64,000 nt of DNA from Methylobacterium hispanicum (GTDB taxonomy: Bacteria > Pseudomonadota > Alphaproteobacteria > Rhizobiales > Beijerinckiaceae): NCBI RefSeq assembly GCF_022179285.1, contig NZ_BPQO01000002.1, positions 186,001 to 250,000 of the forward strand, read 5' to 3'. Position numbers and translations under genes: made by a program. Positions 51,986 to 60,231 of the stretch are shown here, one piece after another (position 1 is the stretch's first letter; every line of letters begins with the position of its first letter). Below the pieces are notes generated by a model. The model ran no database searches. It was not told the DNA's origin and saw only the letters and a program-made list of their open reading frames with translations.

Positions 51986-52756
51986 TCAGTAGGCACCCTC
52001 GTCGGGGATGTTGAGGCCGGTGCCGCAGGCCTTGCAGTGCACCGCATCCGTCTCGTGCCGCTGCAGGCCGCAGGTCGGGCAGGGAAAGCGCACCTTGTAG
52101 GGACGGAACAGCACCTGGGCGAGGCGCAGGAACAGCGTCACCCCGCAGATCATCACCACGACCGAGACGAGGCGACCGCCGGTCCCGTGTAGGGTGACGT
52201 CGCCGTAGCCGGTCGTCGTCAGCGAGGTGACCGTGAAGTAGAGCGCGTCGACGTAGTTGCCGATGGCCGGGTTGCGCCCGTGCTGCGTGGCGAAGACGAT
52301 GCCGGTCATCACGAACACGAACACCGCCAGGTTCACCGCCGCGATGATCACCTCCTCATTGCGGCGGAAGAACGGGAAGTCGGCGCGCAGGCGGTCGAGC
52401 AGCTGGTAGGTGCGCAGCAGCCTCAAGGTCCGCAGGATGCGCAGGAAGCCCGCGCCCTCGCCGACGATGGGCGCGAGGAACGAGGCGATGGCGGCGAGGT
52501 CGGCCCAGGTGGTCGGACGCAGGAACTCGCGGCCCGGCCGTGGGCAGATGGCGAGCCGCGACAGGAAGTCCGCGGTAACCGCCACCCCGATCAACACGTC
52601 GACGCCCTCCACCAGCGGTTCGCGCGGCATGAACGAGGAGACCACGATGAAGAGGAGGGTAGCGAGGTCGAAGGCGAGCAGGCCGTAGCGGAAGCGGTGG
52701 GCGCGGTCGGTGTCGCCCTCGTAGAGGGTCCGAAGCCTGTGGGTCAGGTACGTCAT
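51986..52756 (-). CDS. Voltage-gated-type potassium channel with C-terminal zinc ribbon
   Basis: Protein of 256 residues with six predicted helices; the S4-like segment ILRTLRLLRTYQLLDRLRAD contains regularly spaced Arg. The selectivity filter is TTTGYGD, followed by S6. The C-terminal 40 residues (CPTCGLQRHETDAVHCKACG) form a four-Cys zinc ribbon, unusual for such short Kv-like channels. It may gate or tether the channel. Confidence 0.85.
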   Translation of the reverse strand: MTYLTHRLRTLYEGDTDRAHRFRYGLLAFDLATLLFIVVSSFMPREPLVEGVDVLIGVAVTADFLSRLAICPRPGREFLRPTTWADLAAIASFLAPIVGEGAGFLRILRTLRLLRTYQLLDRLRADFPFFRRNEEVIIAAVNLAVFVFVMTGIVFATQHGRNPAIGNYVDALYFTVTSLTTTGYGDVTLHGTGGRLVSVVVMICGVTLFLRLAQVLFRPYKVRFPCPTCGLQRHETDAVHCKACGTGLNIPDEGAY

Positions 52757-53144
52757 GCGTCAGGATGCGGTCGCTCGCGGGTCTCGGAGGCGAAACCTGT
52801 ACCGTGGACACAGCGACGGCAATCTGAACGGAACGTCGGCCACAGGCGTGCCTCGCGAATTAGCACGAAAAGCTCATCGGCTTTGCCTTACGACGGTTTG
52901 CCCTCGACCCCTCTCAAACATTTCACCCGCGCGCCTGCAATTCACGCTGTTGACCCATTGCAGACGGTCGGAATGTCCGCTTCCAGGCAGTTCAATGGAC
53001 ACGGTTCGGCAACTACTGGCCAGTAGTGGCCTGTCTGCTCTGGGGAGGGCTTGCCAAAAAGAGCAGACAAGGTCCTGCCGAACCAACCCAGTCGTAAAGC
53101 TCGATTGGCGTCGGCCTCAAAAATGGACACCAGCACGCCGCCAG
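52757..53144. other. Gene-free region with a perfect palindrome
   Basis: 388 bases of lower G+C. It holds a perfect 16-base palindrome ACTACTGGCCAGTAGT (53012-53027) and GGAATGTCCGCTTCC near 52970. It separates the membrane-stress cluster from the sulfite region. No gene could be supported. Confidence 0.45.
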
Positions 53145-53819
53145 TCACCGCCGCCCTGCGGCCTCCAAGCGGGTCCGGTCAACAATCTCGACCGCGCCTC
53201 GACGAAGTTCGATTAGGCCCGCCTCGGCCCATTGTGCCAGGATGCGGCTCACCACCTCGCGCACGCTGCCGACATCGTCCGCGAGTTTCTGATGAGTCAC
53301 CGCGGCGACGCCCCGCGGATCAGCCTCGGCCAGGAGCCGTTGCGCGAGGCGCTGCTTCAGCGGTGCGAACGCGACCTCGTCGATCAGCGTGAACAGGCCG
53401 GACATCAATCGCGTGTAATCATCCATGACGAAGCTGCGGAACGCCGCGCTGTCGCCCATCAGGTGCTGGAACGTGCTGTCCGGCAGGGCCGCGAGCTCGG
53501 TCCGCTCCTCGGCCACGCTCTGCGCTGGAAAGGTGCCGCCAGACAGGAGACACTGGGTGGTCAGGGCGCAGGTGCCACCCGGGCCAACCTTGTAGATCAG
53601 CACCTCGCGTCCGCCCTCCGACATCCGGAAGATCCGCGTGCGTCCCTCCAGGCACATCAGGTAGTTGGCACACTCGCCATTCAGTTCGTAGGCGATGGCG
53701 CCTGCATCCAGCACCGGGAAATGCACGGTTCCCCGAGCGATCTGAAGGTGCGCCGGGCTGAGAGCCTGTAGGAGCGGAAACCGATCGATCCACCGCTCGA
53801 CCTTCTGGGCATCCGTCAT
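53145..53819 (-). CDS. Crp/Fnr-family transcriptional regulator
   Basis: Regulator of 224 residues. Effector domain about 20-130 with YLMCLEGRTRIFRMSEGGRE and the redox-suggestive LTTQCLLSGG (Cys near 105) and a single earlier ECANYLMCLEG (two Cys). Winged helix at the C-terminus: LADDVGSVREVVSRILAQWA. There are three cysteines but not the FNR four-cysteine arrangement. It is divergent from the pentapeptide-repeat gene and likely responds to a redox signal; this is inference. Confidence 0.85.
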   Translation of the reverse strand: MTDAQKVERWIDRFPLLQALSPAHLQIARGTVHFPVLDAGAIAYELNGECANYLMCLEGRTRIFRMSEGGREVLIYKVGPGGTCALTTQCLLSGGTFPAQSVAEERTELAALPDSTFQHLMGDSAAFRSFVMDDYTRLMSGLFTLIDEVAFAPLKQRLAQRLLAEADPRGVAAVTHQKLADDVGSVREVVSRILAQWAEAGLIELRRGAVEIVDRTRLEAAGRR

Positions 53820-54004
53820 GGCTGGCGTGGTCGCCCGGCCATGACGACGGGTTGATCGTCCGGCGCGCGTTGCGCTTTTCTCCCGCCGCGCCGGATTTGT
53901 GTGACCGGGGTCACCGACCGGGTGCAGCGGCCCGGCATAGCATCGCGACACAACGAACACGATAAGGGTGCCCGCCATGCGTGGCGCCCGCCGGGAGTAA
54001 ACCG

Positions 54005-54805
54005 ATGCGCCGTTTCGCCCTCAGCTTCATGCTCGCCGTCTTCGCTGCCGGCCCTGCCGCGGCCGAACAAGATCTGCTGCTCGGTGCCGATATGTCCTCA
54101 CCCGCCATGACGAAGGCCGAGATGAGCCGCGCCGACGTCGAGGCGATGATCCAGGACGCGAACGGAAAGCCCATCGACCTGCACGACAAGGCGCTGTCGG
54201 GGCTCGATCTCTCGGGGCTGAATCTCCGGGGCGTCAACTTACGCACTGCGCGCCTGAACAAGGCCAATCTGCGCGGCGCCGATCTCAGCGGCGCAAACCT
54301 CGAACAGGCATGGCTCCTGAAGGCAGACCTTTCCGGCGCCAAGCTCGCAGACGCGAAGATGTTCGGCATCACGGCGCGGGACGCCAACCTCAGCGAGGCC
54401 GACCTCAGCCGGTCCATGCCCATCGGCGATTTCAAGGGCGCCAGCATGAGCGGCGCCACGCTGGTCGATCTCAAGGGCGGAGCCGACATCAAGAATCAGT
54501 CCATGGGTCTGATGCGGGCGGTGTTCACCTCGGTGAACCTGTCGGGCGCGAACCTCAGGGGAGGCAACCTCGGCCGGTCACGCCTGGAGTATGCGAATCT
54601 CAAGGATGCCGATCTCACCGGCGTGGTGCTGATGGGATCGGACTTGTCCGGGGCCAATTTGACCGGTGCTACGGTCACGGGCGCGGACTTCAAGAACGTC
54701 GACGTCAGCGGTGCCCGGCTGATCAACCTCAAGGGTCAGTCCGAGGCCAAGGACTGGGCGGAGAGGGTGAACATCGACCGTGCCGTCACTCAGGCATCCA
54801 ATTGA
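54005..54805 (+). CDS. Secreted pentapeptide-repeat protein
   Basis: Protein of 266 residues with signal peptide (MRRFALSFMLAVFAAGPAAA). Residues about 65-150 and 180-240 are pentapeptide repeats of the A(D/N)LxX type (LSGLNLRGVNLRTARLNKAN; ADLSGANLEQAWLLKADLSG), forming a right-handed beta-helix. Such exported repeat proteins occur next to sulfur-oxidation and stress genes in Methylobacterium-like genomes; function unknown. ATG at 54005 chosen for the signal peptide. Confidence 0.85.
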   Translation: MRRFALSFMLAVFAAGPAAAEQDLLLGADMSSPAMTKAEMSRADVEAMIQDANGKPIDLHDKALSGLDLSGLNLRGVNLRTARLNKANLRGADLSGANLEQAWLLKADLSGAKLADAKMFGITARDANLSEADLSRSMPIGDFKGASMSGATLVDLKGGADIKNQSMGLMRAVFTSVNLSGANLRGGNLGRSRLEYANLKDADLTGVVLMGSDLSGANLTGATVTGADFKNVDVSGARLINLKGQSEAKDWAERVNIDRAVTQASN

Positions 54806-54997
54806 CGCGCCCGTTCACCGACCTGACGGCCCGCCGCTGACCTCAACGGCTTGTGTCTCCGGAGACCCAGTCAGCGGGGATCTGCAACGTTCCTTGCATA
54901 TCAGCGAAGCCACAAACTCGGGTTGCCCGATCGACAAGGCTCGCTTCAGTCCGAAGCACGACGTTCGTCGTCGCCAGCCAAATCATCGCATCATGTG

Positions 54998-55012
54998 ATC
55001 AAAACGATTGAT
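54998..55012. promoter_or_regulatory. ATCAA-N5-TTGAT dyad upstream of the YeiH gene (LysR-type site)
   Basis: A 15-base palindrome containing ATC-N9-GAT, the usual LysR half-site layout, 72 bases before the exporter start. The LysR gene at 57337-58221 is a natural candidate regulator. Confidence 0.5.
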
Positions 55013-55083
55013 ACGTTCCGTTGGAGCGAACGAATGGATGCGGTCATGGTCGTAGCAGATCCATTCCACGAGGTGCACGCACC

Positions 55084-56166
55084 ATGCCCGCAGCAGCATT
55101 TCTCCGATCACGCGCGCTTGCCCTGCCTTCCATCCTGCCCGGCCTGAGCCTTTGCCTCGCGGTGACGGGCGTCGCCCTCGGGCTGGAGAGGGTCGAGAAA
55201 CATATCTTCGGCCGTGCGTGGCTGGAGGCTCTGGTCCTCGCCATCGTGCTGGGCACGGCCGTCCGCACGGCCTGGAGCCCAGGTCGGCGCTTCGTTCACG
55301 GTATCGCGTTCGGCGCCAAGACCGTCCTGGAAATCGCCGTCGTCCTGCTCGGCGCCTCGCTCAGCCTCGGGACGCTGCTCGCGGCCGGGCCGGGGCTTCT
55401 CGTCGGCATCGCGGTGGTGGTGGCTCTCGCCATCGCGGCGAGCTACGGCATTGGCCGGGCTCTCGGGCTGGCCCCGCGTCTCGCCATCCTCGTGGCCTGC
55501 GGCAACTCGATCTGCGGAAACTCGGCGATCGCGGCGGCGGCCCCGGTGATCGACGCGGACGGCGAGGACGTCGCCTCGTCCATCGCCTTCACCGCCGTGC
55601 TCGGCGTTCTCGTCGTTCTCGGCTTGCCCCTGCTCGTGCCCCTGCTCGGCCTCTCGCCGATGCAGTACGGCGTGCTCGCGGGGCTGACGGTCTACGCCGT
55701 GCCGCAGGTTCTCGCCGCAACCGCGCCGGTGGCCGCCCTCAGCGTCCAGGTCGGCACCCTGGTCAAGCTGGTCCGCGTGCTGATGCTCGGGCCGGTGGTC
55801 CTGGCTCTCTCGCTCGGGATCGGCCGGCTGCGGGCGGAAACGGACGCGACCGTACCGTCCCAGGCGGTCGATGAGCGCCCCGCCCCGGGCCGGATGCCGC
55901 TGCACCGGCTGGTGCCGTGGTTCATCCTAGCCTTCCTGGCCCTGGCGGGTCTTCGCTCGGCGGGGCTCGTTCCCGAAGGGGCTCTGCACCCCATGGCCGC
56001 GACGGCGAACGCGCTGACCATCGTGTCGATGGCGGCCCTCGGCCTCGGCGTCGACGTGCGCAGCGTCGCCAAGGCGGGACCGCGCGTCACCCTGGCGGTG
56101 GTCGCTTCGCTCGCCGCCCTCACGGCCGTGAGCCTCGGGCTGATCCGCCTGCTCGGCATCGCCTGA
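55084..56166 (+). CDS. yeiH: YeiH-family putative sulfite/sulfate exporter
   Basis: Membrane protein of 360 residues with 10-11 hydrophobic segments. UPF0324 signatures GAKTVLEIAVVLLGASLSLG, CGNSICGNSAIAAAAPVI and QVLAATAPVAALSVQVGTLV are clear. YeiH is linked to sulfite tolerance through the LysR regulator YeiE. It precedes a sulfite oxidase-like enzyme by 66 bases, which fits a sulfite-handling operon. Confidence 0.87.
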   Translation: MPAAAFLRSRALALPSILPGLSLCLAVTGVALGLERVEKHIFGRAWLEALVLAIVLGTAVRTAWSPGRRFVHGIAFGAKTVLEIAVVLLGASLSLGTLLAAGPGLLVGIAVVVALAIAASYGIGRALGLAPRLAILVACGNSICGNSAIAAAAPVIDADGEDVASSIAFTAVLGVLVVLGLPLLVPLLGLSPMQYGVLAGLTVYAVPQVLAATAPVAALSVQVGTLVKLVRVLMLGPVVLALSLGIGRLRAETDATVPSQAVDERPAPGRMPLHRLVPWFILAFLALAGLRSAGLVPEGALHPMAATANALTIVSMAALGLGVDVRSVAKAGPRVTLAVVASLAALTAVSLGLIRLLGIA

Positions 56167-56231
56167 CAGAGGCCTGCCACCTGGCGCGTCCGCGCGCGTT
56201 GAGCTCCGACCTTCTGCGATAGAGACACCCG

Positions 56232-57323
56232 ATGTCGAGCTTGACCGAGCGTATGGCGCGCCTGATCGTTCATGGGGAGCGCCCCTACAACGCCGAGCCG
56301 CCGCTGACTCGCCTGCGGGCCCGTTACCGGACCCCTGCGGAAGACTTCTACGTCCGCTCCCACGGCGACCTGCCGGAGATCGACCCCGCCACATGGCGTC
56401 TGTCCATCGACGGCGCGGGTGTCGGCCCCCTCGATCTGTCGCTGGCGGATCTGCGCGCGCGTTTTCCCGAGGCGACCGTCACGGCCACGATGCAGTGCGC
56501 CGGCAACCGCCGCGCCGATATGCGGGCGGTGGCCCCGGTCTCGGGCGATCCCTGGGACGGCGGCGCCATCGGGACGGCGGACTGGACCGGAATCCGCCTC
56601 GGCGACGTCCTGCGTGCGGCGGGCGTAGCGCCGGGAGCGAACCTCCACTCGGACCTCCACGTGGCCTTCGAGAGCCACGATGTGGTCGAGGGCCAGTTCT
56701 ACGGCGTCTCGATCCCGCTCGCCAAGGCGGTCGCCGACGAGACGCTGCTGGCCTTCGCGATGAACGGGGCCCCGCTGTTGCCCGAACACGGCTTCCCCGT
56801 GCGAGCCGTCGTGCCGGGCTTCGCAGGCGTGCGCAGCCCGAAATGGCTGAAGCGCATCACGGTGCAGGACCACCCCTCGACCAACCCGATGCAAGCCGAC
56901 GACTACAAGCTGTTCCCGCCGGACGTGACGGCCGAGACCGCCGATCCGGCGAAAGGCCACACCATCGAGACGATGCCGCTCAACGCCGCGATCTGCGAGC
57001 CCGCACGCGGAGCCCGGCTCAAGATGGGCGAGACCACCGTCCGCGGGTACGCCATCGCGGGAGACCGGGCGGTCGTGCGCGTCGATGTCTCAAGCGATGG
57101 CGGTCGGTCCTGGCATCAAGCCGTGCTGGAACACGAGGCCGGCGCCCCCTTCGCCTGGACGTTCTGGGAGATCGTGCTGGACCTTCCGTCCGGCGAGCGC
57201 GACCTCGTGGTGCGCGCCTGGGACGCCGCTGGGCAGACCCAACCGGCGCGGCCGGACGAGACGTGGAACTTCAAGGGCTATCTCAGCGCTTCCTGGCACT
57301 GTGTGAGGGTCGAGGTCGCCTGA
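56232..57323 (+). CDS. Sulfite oxidase-family molybdopterin enzyme (cytoplasmic type)
   Basis: Enzyme of 363 residues without a signal peptide. The Mo-ligand Cys89 is in TMQCAGNRR; VVPGFAGVRSPKWLKRITV and PEHGFPVR are typical of the SUOX fold, followed by a C-terminal dimerisation (Mo-co_dimer) domain with VRGYAIAGDRAVVRVDVSSD. It should oxidise sulfite to sulfate using an unknown acceptor. Placed between yeiH and a convergent LysR gene. A different small oxyanion substrate is possible. Confidence 0.88.
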   Translation: MSSLTERMARLIVHGERPYNAEPPLTRLRARYRTPAEDFYVRSHGDLPEIDPATWRLSIDGAGVGPLDLSLADLRARFPEATVTATMQCAGNRRADMRAVAPVSGDPWDGGAIGTADWTGIRLGDVLRAAGVAPGANLHSDLHVAFESHDVVEGQFYGVSIPLAKAVADETLLAFAMNGAPLLPEHGFPVRAVVPGFAGVRSPKWLKRITVQDHPSTNPMQADDYKLFPPDVTAETADPAKGHTIETMPLNAAICEPARGARLKMGETTVRGYAIAGDRAVVRVDVSSDGGRSWHQAVLEHEAGAPFAWTFWEIVLDLPSGERDLVVRAWDAAGQTQPARPDETWNFKGYLSASWHCVRVEVA

Positions 57324-57336
57324 GTTCCGCGACGGA

Positions 57337-58221
57337 TCAAGGAGCGGCACGGATCAGGTCGAGCAGCGCGTCGGCGGCGCGGCTGCGGTAGCGCTCCTTG
57401 TGGCGCAGGACCCGGAAGGTCCGCGTCGGCAGGGCGAAGGGCACGGCGACGAGCGCTCTGGTTCGCAGCGAGGGTCCGACCACCGCTTCGGACAGAACGC
57501 TTGCCCCGGCCCCTGCCACGACGGCGGCGAGGACCGCCTCGTTCGACGGCAGTTCGAGGGCAACCGTGAGTGCGTCCGGTGCGATGCCCAGTGCGGTGAT
57601 CGCCGCCTCGAAGGCGGAGCGCGTGCCCGATCCGGGTTCGCGCAGAACCCAAGAGACTGACGCGAGATCGGATCGTCCCGGCCGCGCGCATGCGGCCAAC
57701 GGGTGGCCGGGCGCGATGACGAGGATCAGCCGATCCTCGGCGATCGGGGCGCTCGCGAGACTGCTGTCGTCGATCGCGCCCTCCACGAAGGCGAGTTCCG
57801 CCGTCCCCGCCCGGACCGCCTCGGCGGCCTCTGCGGTGTTGCCGATGCCGAGCCGCAGGACGATGTCGGGATAGGCCGCCCGGAAGGCGACGAGGTGCCG
57901 GGGAAGCCAGTGGCTGGCGATGGTCTGACTCGCCTGAATGGCCAGCGTGCCGCGCCGCATGCCGCTGAGGTCCGCGAGCACGAGTTCGGCCGCTTGGGCG
58001 CGGGCGAGCACCGCGCGAGCCTCGCCGAGAAAGACGCCGCCCGCCTCGGTCAACTCGATGCCCCGGCCGACCCGGTGGAACAGCTTGACGGCGTGCCGGC
58101 TCTCCAGGGCGTTGATGGCGGCGCTGACCGCCGACTGGACGAGGTTCAGCGCCTCGGCCGCCCGCGTGACGTGCTGGCGCTCGGCGACCGCCACGAAGAT
58201 GCGCAACTGGTCGAGGGTCAT
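57337..58221 (-). CDS. LysR-family transcriptional regulator (CysB/YeiE-like)
   Basis: Regulator of 294 residues. HTH at about 1-60 (MTLDQLRIFVAVAERQHVTR; AAEALNLVQSAVSAAINALE), then a periplasmic-binding-like effector domain (about 90-290) with ASQTIASHWLPRHLVAF. Convergent with the sulfite oxidase gene. The pattern resembles regulators adjacent to yeiH; control of that operon through the dyad at 54998-55012 is inferred. Confidence 0.87.
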   Translation of the reverse strand: MTLDQLRIFVAVAERQHVTRAAEALNLVQSAVSAAINALESRHAVKLFHRVGRGIELTEAGGVFLGEARAVLARAQAAELVLADLSGMRRGTLAIQASQTIASHWLPRHLVAFRAAYPDIVLRLGIGNTAEAAEAVRAGTAELAFVEGAIDDSSLASAPIAEDRLILVIAPGHPLAACARPGRSDLASVSWVLREPGSGTRSAFEAAITALGIAPDALTVALELPSNEAVLAAVVAGAGASVLSEAVVGPSLRTRALVAVPFALPTRTFRVLRHKERYRSRAADALLDLIRAAP

Positions 58222-58282
58222 GGCGTCTCGGGCTCGGCGGAGGCCTTGGCCGGCGTGGTCCGGCAGGGTTCGGATACGAGCG

Positions 58283-59080
58283 TCACCGCGCGCCTTCGCG
58301 CTTGCCCGAGACCTGCGCATCGACCGCCTCGGCGACCCGGAGCAGCCGCGCCTCGTCCGTGCGGGCCGTCACCACGTAAGACATCCCGGCGTCGATCCAC
58401 GAGAAGGCGGCGACGTCGTCGGCGCGGGCATAACGGAACACGCCGCGCCCGCCGGTCGGCCCGGCCCGGCTGTAGAGCGTCAGGCGGGTGCCCCGGTCGT
58501 CGTCGTACATCAGCATCGCCGCCGGCTCGTCTCCGGCGGGGAGCAGGCGCCCGCCCATCAACCGGAAGCCCTGCGCCCGCAGGTCCGGCACGGTGACGGG
58601 TCGGCCTAGGCGCGCGCTGAGCCATCGCACGAGGTCGGTCGAGCCGTCGGCGCGGACCTCGACCGGATGGGCGGCCTCGACCACGTAGGTGCGGAAGGCA
58701 GAGACGGCCGCCTGCGTCATTGGTTCGGCCGGGGCGCCAGCGCTCGGCACGGCGCCGCGCCCGACCCACCCGGCCGCGCCGCCGACGGTGAGCAGGAGCG
58801 CCGCCGCCGCCGCGTTAGGCCACCAGCGCGGGATGCGCCTCCGGCGTGGGCCCGCGAGATTCGCGATGCGCAGGCGGGCGGGGATCGGCTCGTCCGCCAC
58901 GGGCGCGAGGCGCGCCCGCAGGCGTTCCCGCACCGCCCGGTCGGCGGCGACCCGGGCGGCCGCCTCCGGATGCGCAGCGAGCCACGCCTCGACGCGGTCG
59001 CGGCGGCCTGGATCGAGCCGTCCGTCCACGAAGGCGTGCAGATCGTCCTCGCCGACGGGACGCGGGTCGGACCCGGTCAT
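58283..59080 (-). CDS. Anti-sigma factor (zinc-free, membrane-anchored)
   Basis: Protein of 265 residues. N-terminal anti-sigma domain (EDDLHAFVDGRLDPGRRDRV, about 10-30) without the HxxxCxxC zinc site, one membrane helix (about 90-107) and a periplasmic sensory part of about 150 residues. The ATG overlaps the sigma-factor stop, so synthesis is coupled. It should hold the sigma factor until an envelope signal arrives. Confidence 0.85.
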   Translation of the reverse strand: MTGSDPRPVGEDDLHAFVDGRLDPGRRDRVEAWLAAHPEAAARVAADRAVRERLRARLAPVADEPIPARLRIANLAGPRRRRIPRWWPNAAAAALLLTVGGAAGWVGRGAVPSAGAPAEPMTQAAVSAFRTYVVEAAHPVEVRADGSTDLVRWLSARLGRPVTVPDLRAQGFRLMGGRLLPAGDEPAAMLMYDDDRGTRLTLYSRAGPTGGRGVFRYARADDVAAFSWIDAGMSYVVTARTDEARLLRVAEAVDAQVSGKREGAR

Positions 59081-59586
59081 TTCACCCTCCGCAGATGCCC
59101 GGTGACGATAGTCGGGGCCTGATCGAGGAAAGCGCGCATCCGGCCGCGTGCCCGGCTGAGGCGCGACATCACGGTGCCGATGGGGACCGCGAGCACGGTG
59201 GCGACCTCGGCATAGGACATGTCCTCGACCGCGACGAGGAGCAAGACGGACCGCTGCTCCTCGGGAAGCGCGGCGATCCCGTCGAGCACGTCCCGCGCGC
59301 CCACGGCCGCCTCGGGATCGACCCCGACCTCCGCAATCTCCATCAGCGCCTCCGGGCCGACCTCAATGCCCCGGCGGCGGCGCACGCCTTCGAGGTAGCG
59401 GTTGCGCAGGATCGCGAATAGCCACGCCCGCAGATCGCCCTCGCGGCGTTGCGGCCAAGCGCGGATCGCCCGTTCCAGCGTGTCCTGGACGAGGTCGTCG
59501 GCCGCCTCGCGCTGCCGTAACAGCGCGGTCGCGTAGCGCCGCAGGGCCGGGATCTGCGGTTCGATCAGGACGGCGAGGTCGTCCAA
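59077..59586 (-). CDS. ECF-family RNA polymerase sigma factor
   Basis: Sigma factor of 169 residues. Region 2 covers about 10-75 (ALLRQREAADDLVQDTLERA; DLRAWLFAILRNRYLEGVRR) and region 4 about 105-160 (LPEEQRSVLLLVAVEDMSYA; EVATVLAVPIGTVMSRLSRA). Partner anti-sigma overlaps downstream. A promoter-like motif shared with the divergent DUF305 gene lies upstream, consistent with autoregulation. Confidence 0.93.
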   Translation of the reverse strand: MDDLAVLIEPQIPALRRYATALLRQREAADDLVQDTLERAIRAWPQRREGDLRAWLFAILRNRYLEGVRRRRGIEVGPEALMEIAEVGVDPEAAVGARDVLDGIAALPEEQRSVLLLVAVEDMSYAEVATVLAVPIGTVMSRLSRARGRMRAFLDQAPTIVTGHLRRVK

Positions 59587-59636
59587 GGGCGGTCTCCGGT
59601 TCGCGCCGACGGCAAGGCCCGCGCCGCCGCTCGGAT

Positions 59637-59666
59637 GAGAGATGCCGGAAACGCCCGAACTATTCC
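59637..59666 (-). promoter_or_regulatory. ECF-type promoter motif of the sigma operon
   Basis: On the minus strand: GGAATA, 14-base spacer, GGCATCTCTC. Matches the motif at 59724-59752 on the other strand. Confidence 0.55.
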
Positions 59667-59723
59667 AAGCCTCGCCCCGGTAAGCTGATCACGCATCCGT
59701 GATCGATTGGCCGGGAGCGGCGG

Positions 59724-59752
59724 GGAATATCCCGGCCCGGCCGGCATCTCTC
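59724..59752 (+). promoter_or_regulatory. ECF-type promoter motif of the DUF305 operon
   Basis: GGAATA, 13-base spacer, GGCATCTCTC, then 31 bases to the ATG of the DUF305 gene. Same elements as on the opposite strand for the sigma operon. Confidence 0.55.
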
Positions 59753-59783
59753 CCCGCGTGACCTCGACACTGCGGGAGAGACC

Positions 59784-60182
59784 ATGCGCGGAGCACCGAC
59801 GGCGATCCTCATCACACTGCTCATGGCCGGAGGCGTCCTGGCTGGCGGGATGATGATGCGCGCCGGGCATGCGGAGACCGCCCCCGGCGGCTTCGATGCG
59901 ATGATGGCCCAATCGATGGCGCGGATGCACGCGGACATGGCGGTGGTGCCGTCCGGCGATCCCGACCGGGACTTCGCCGCCATGATGATCCCGCATCATC
60001 AGGGCGCGATCGAGATGGCTAAGGCCGAACTCGCCTACGGCCGCGACCCGGTCCTGCGTCGGCTCGCGCAGGGCATCATTGTCGAGCAGGCGCAGGAGAT
60101 CGAGGTCATGCGCCGCGCCCTCGCCGAGCGACCGGCCGTGTCAGCCACGCCGCCGCAGGCCCCGCCCCGCCACCATCACTGA
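59784..60182 (+). CDS. DUF305 protein, Met- and His-rich, exported
   Basis: Protein of 132 residues with an N-terminal membrane helix or signal (about 8-24). The DUF305 core has FAAMMIPHHQGAIEMAKAEL and DFAAMM; overall about a tenth of the residues are Met, plus a His tail (RHHH). DUF305 proteins are linked to copper and oxidative stress. It is followed after 49 bases by the beta-propeller gene. Confidence 0.85.
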   Translation: MRGAPTAILITLLMAGGVLAGGMMMRAGHAETAPGGFDAMMAQSMARMHADMAVVPSGDPDRDFAAMMIPHHQGAIEMAKAELAYGRDPVLRRLAQGIIVEQAQEIEVMRRALAERPAVSATPPQAPPRHHH

Positions 60183-60231
60183 GCCGATCGCCGCTTACCG
60201 ACCCAGCAATCAGAGCGAAGAGACCCCCACG

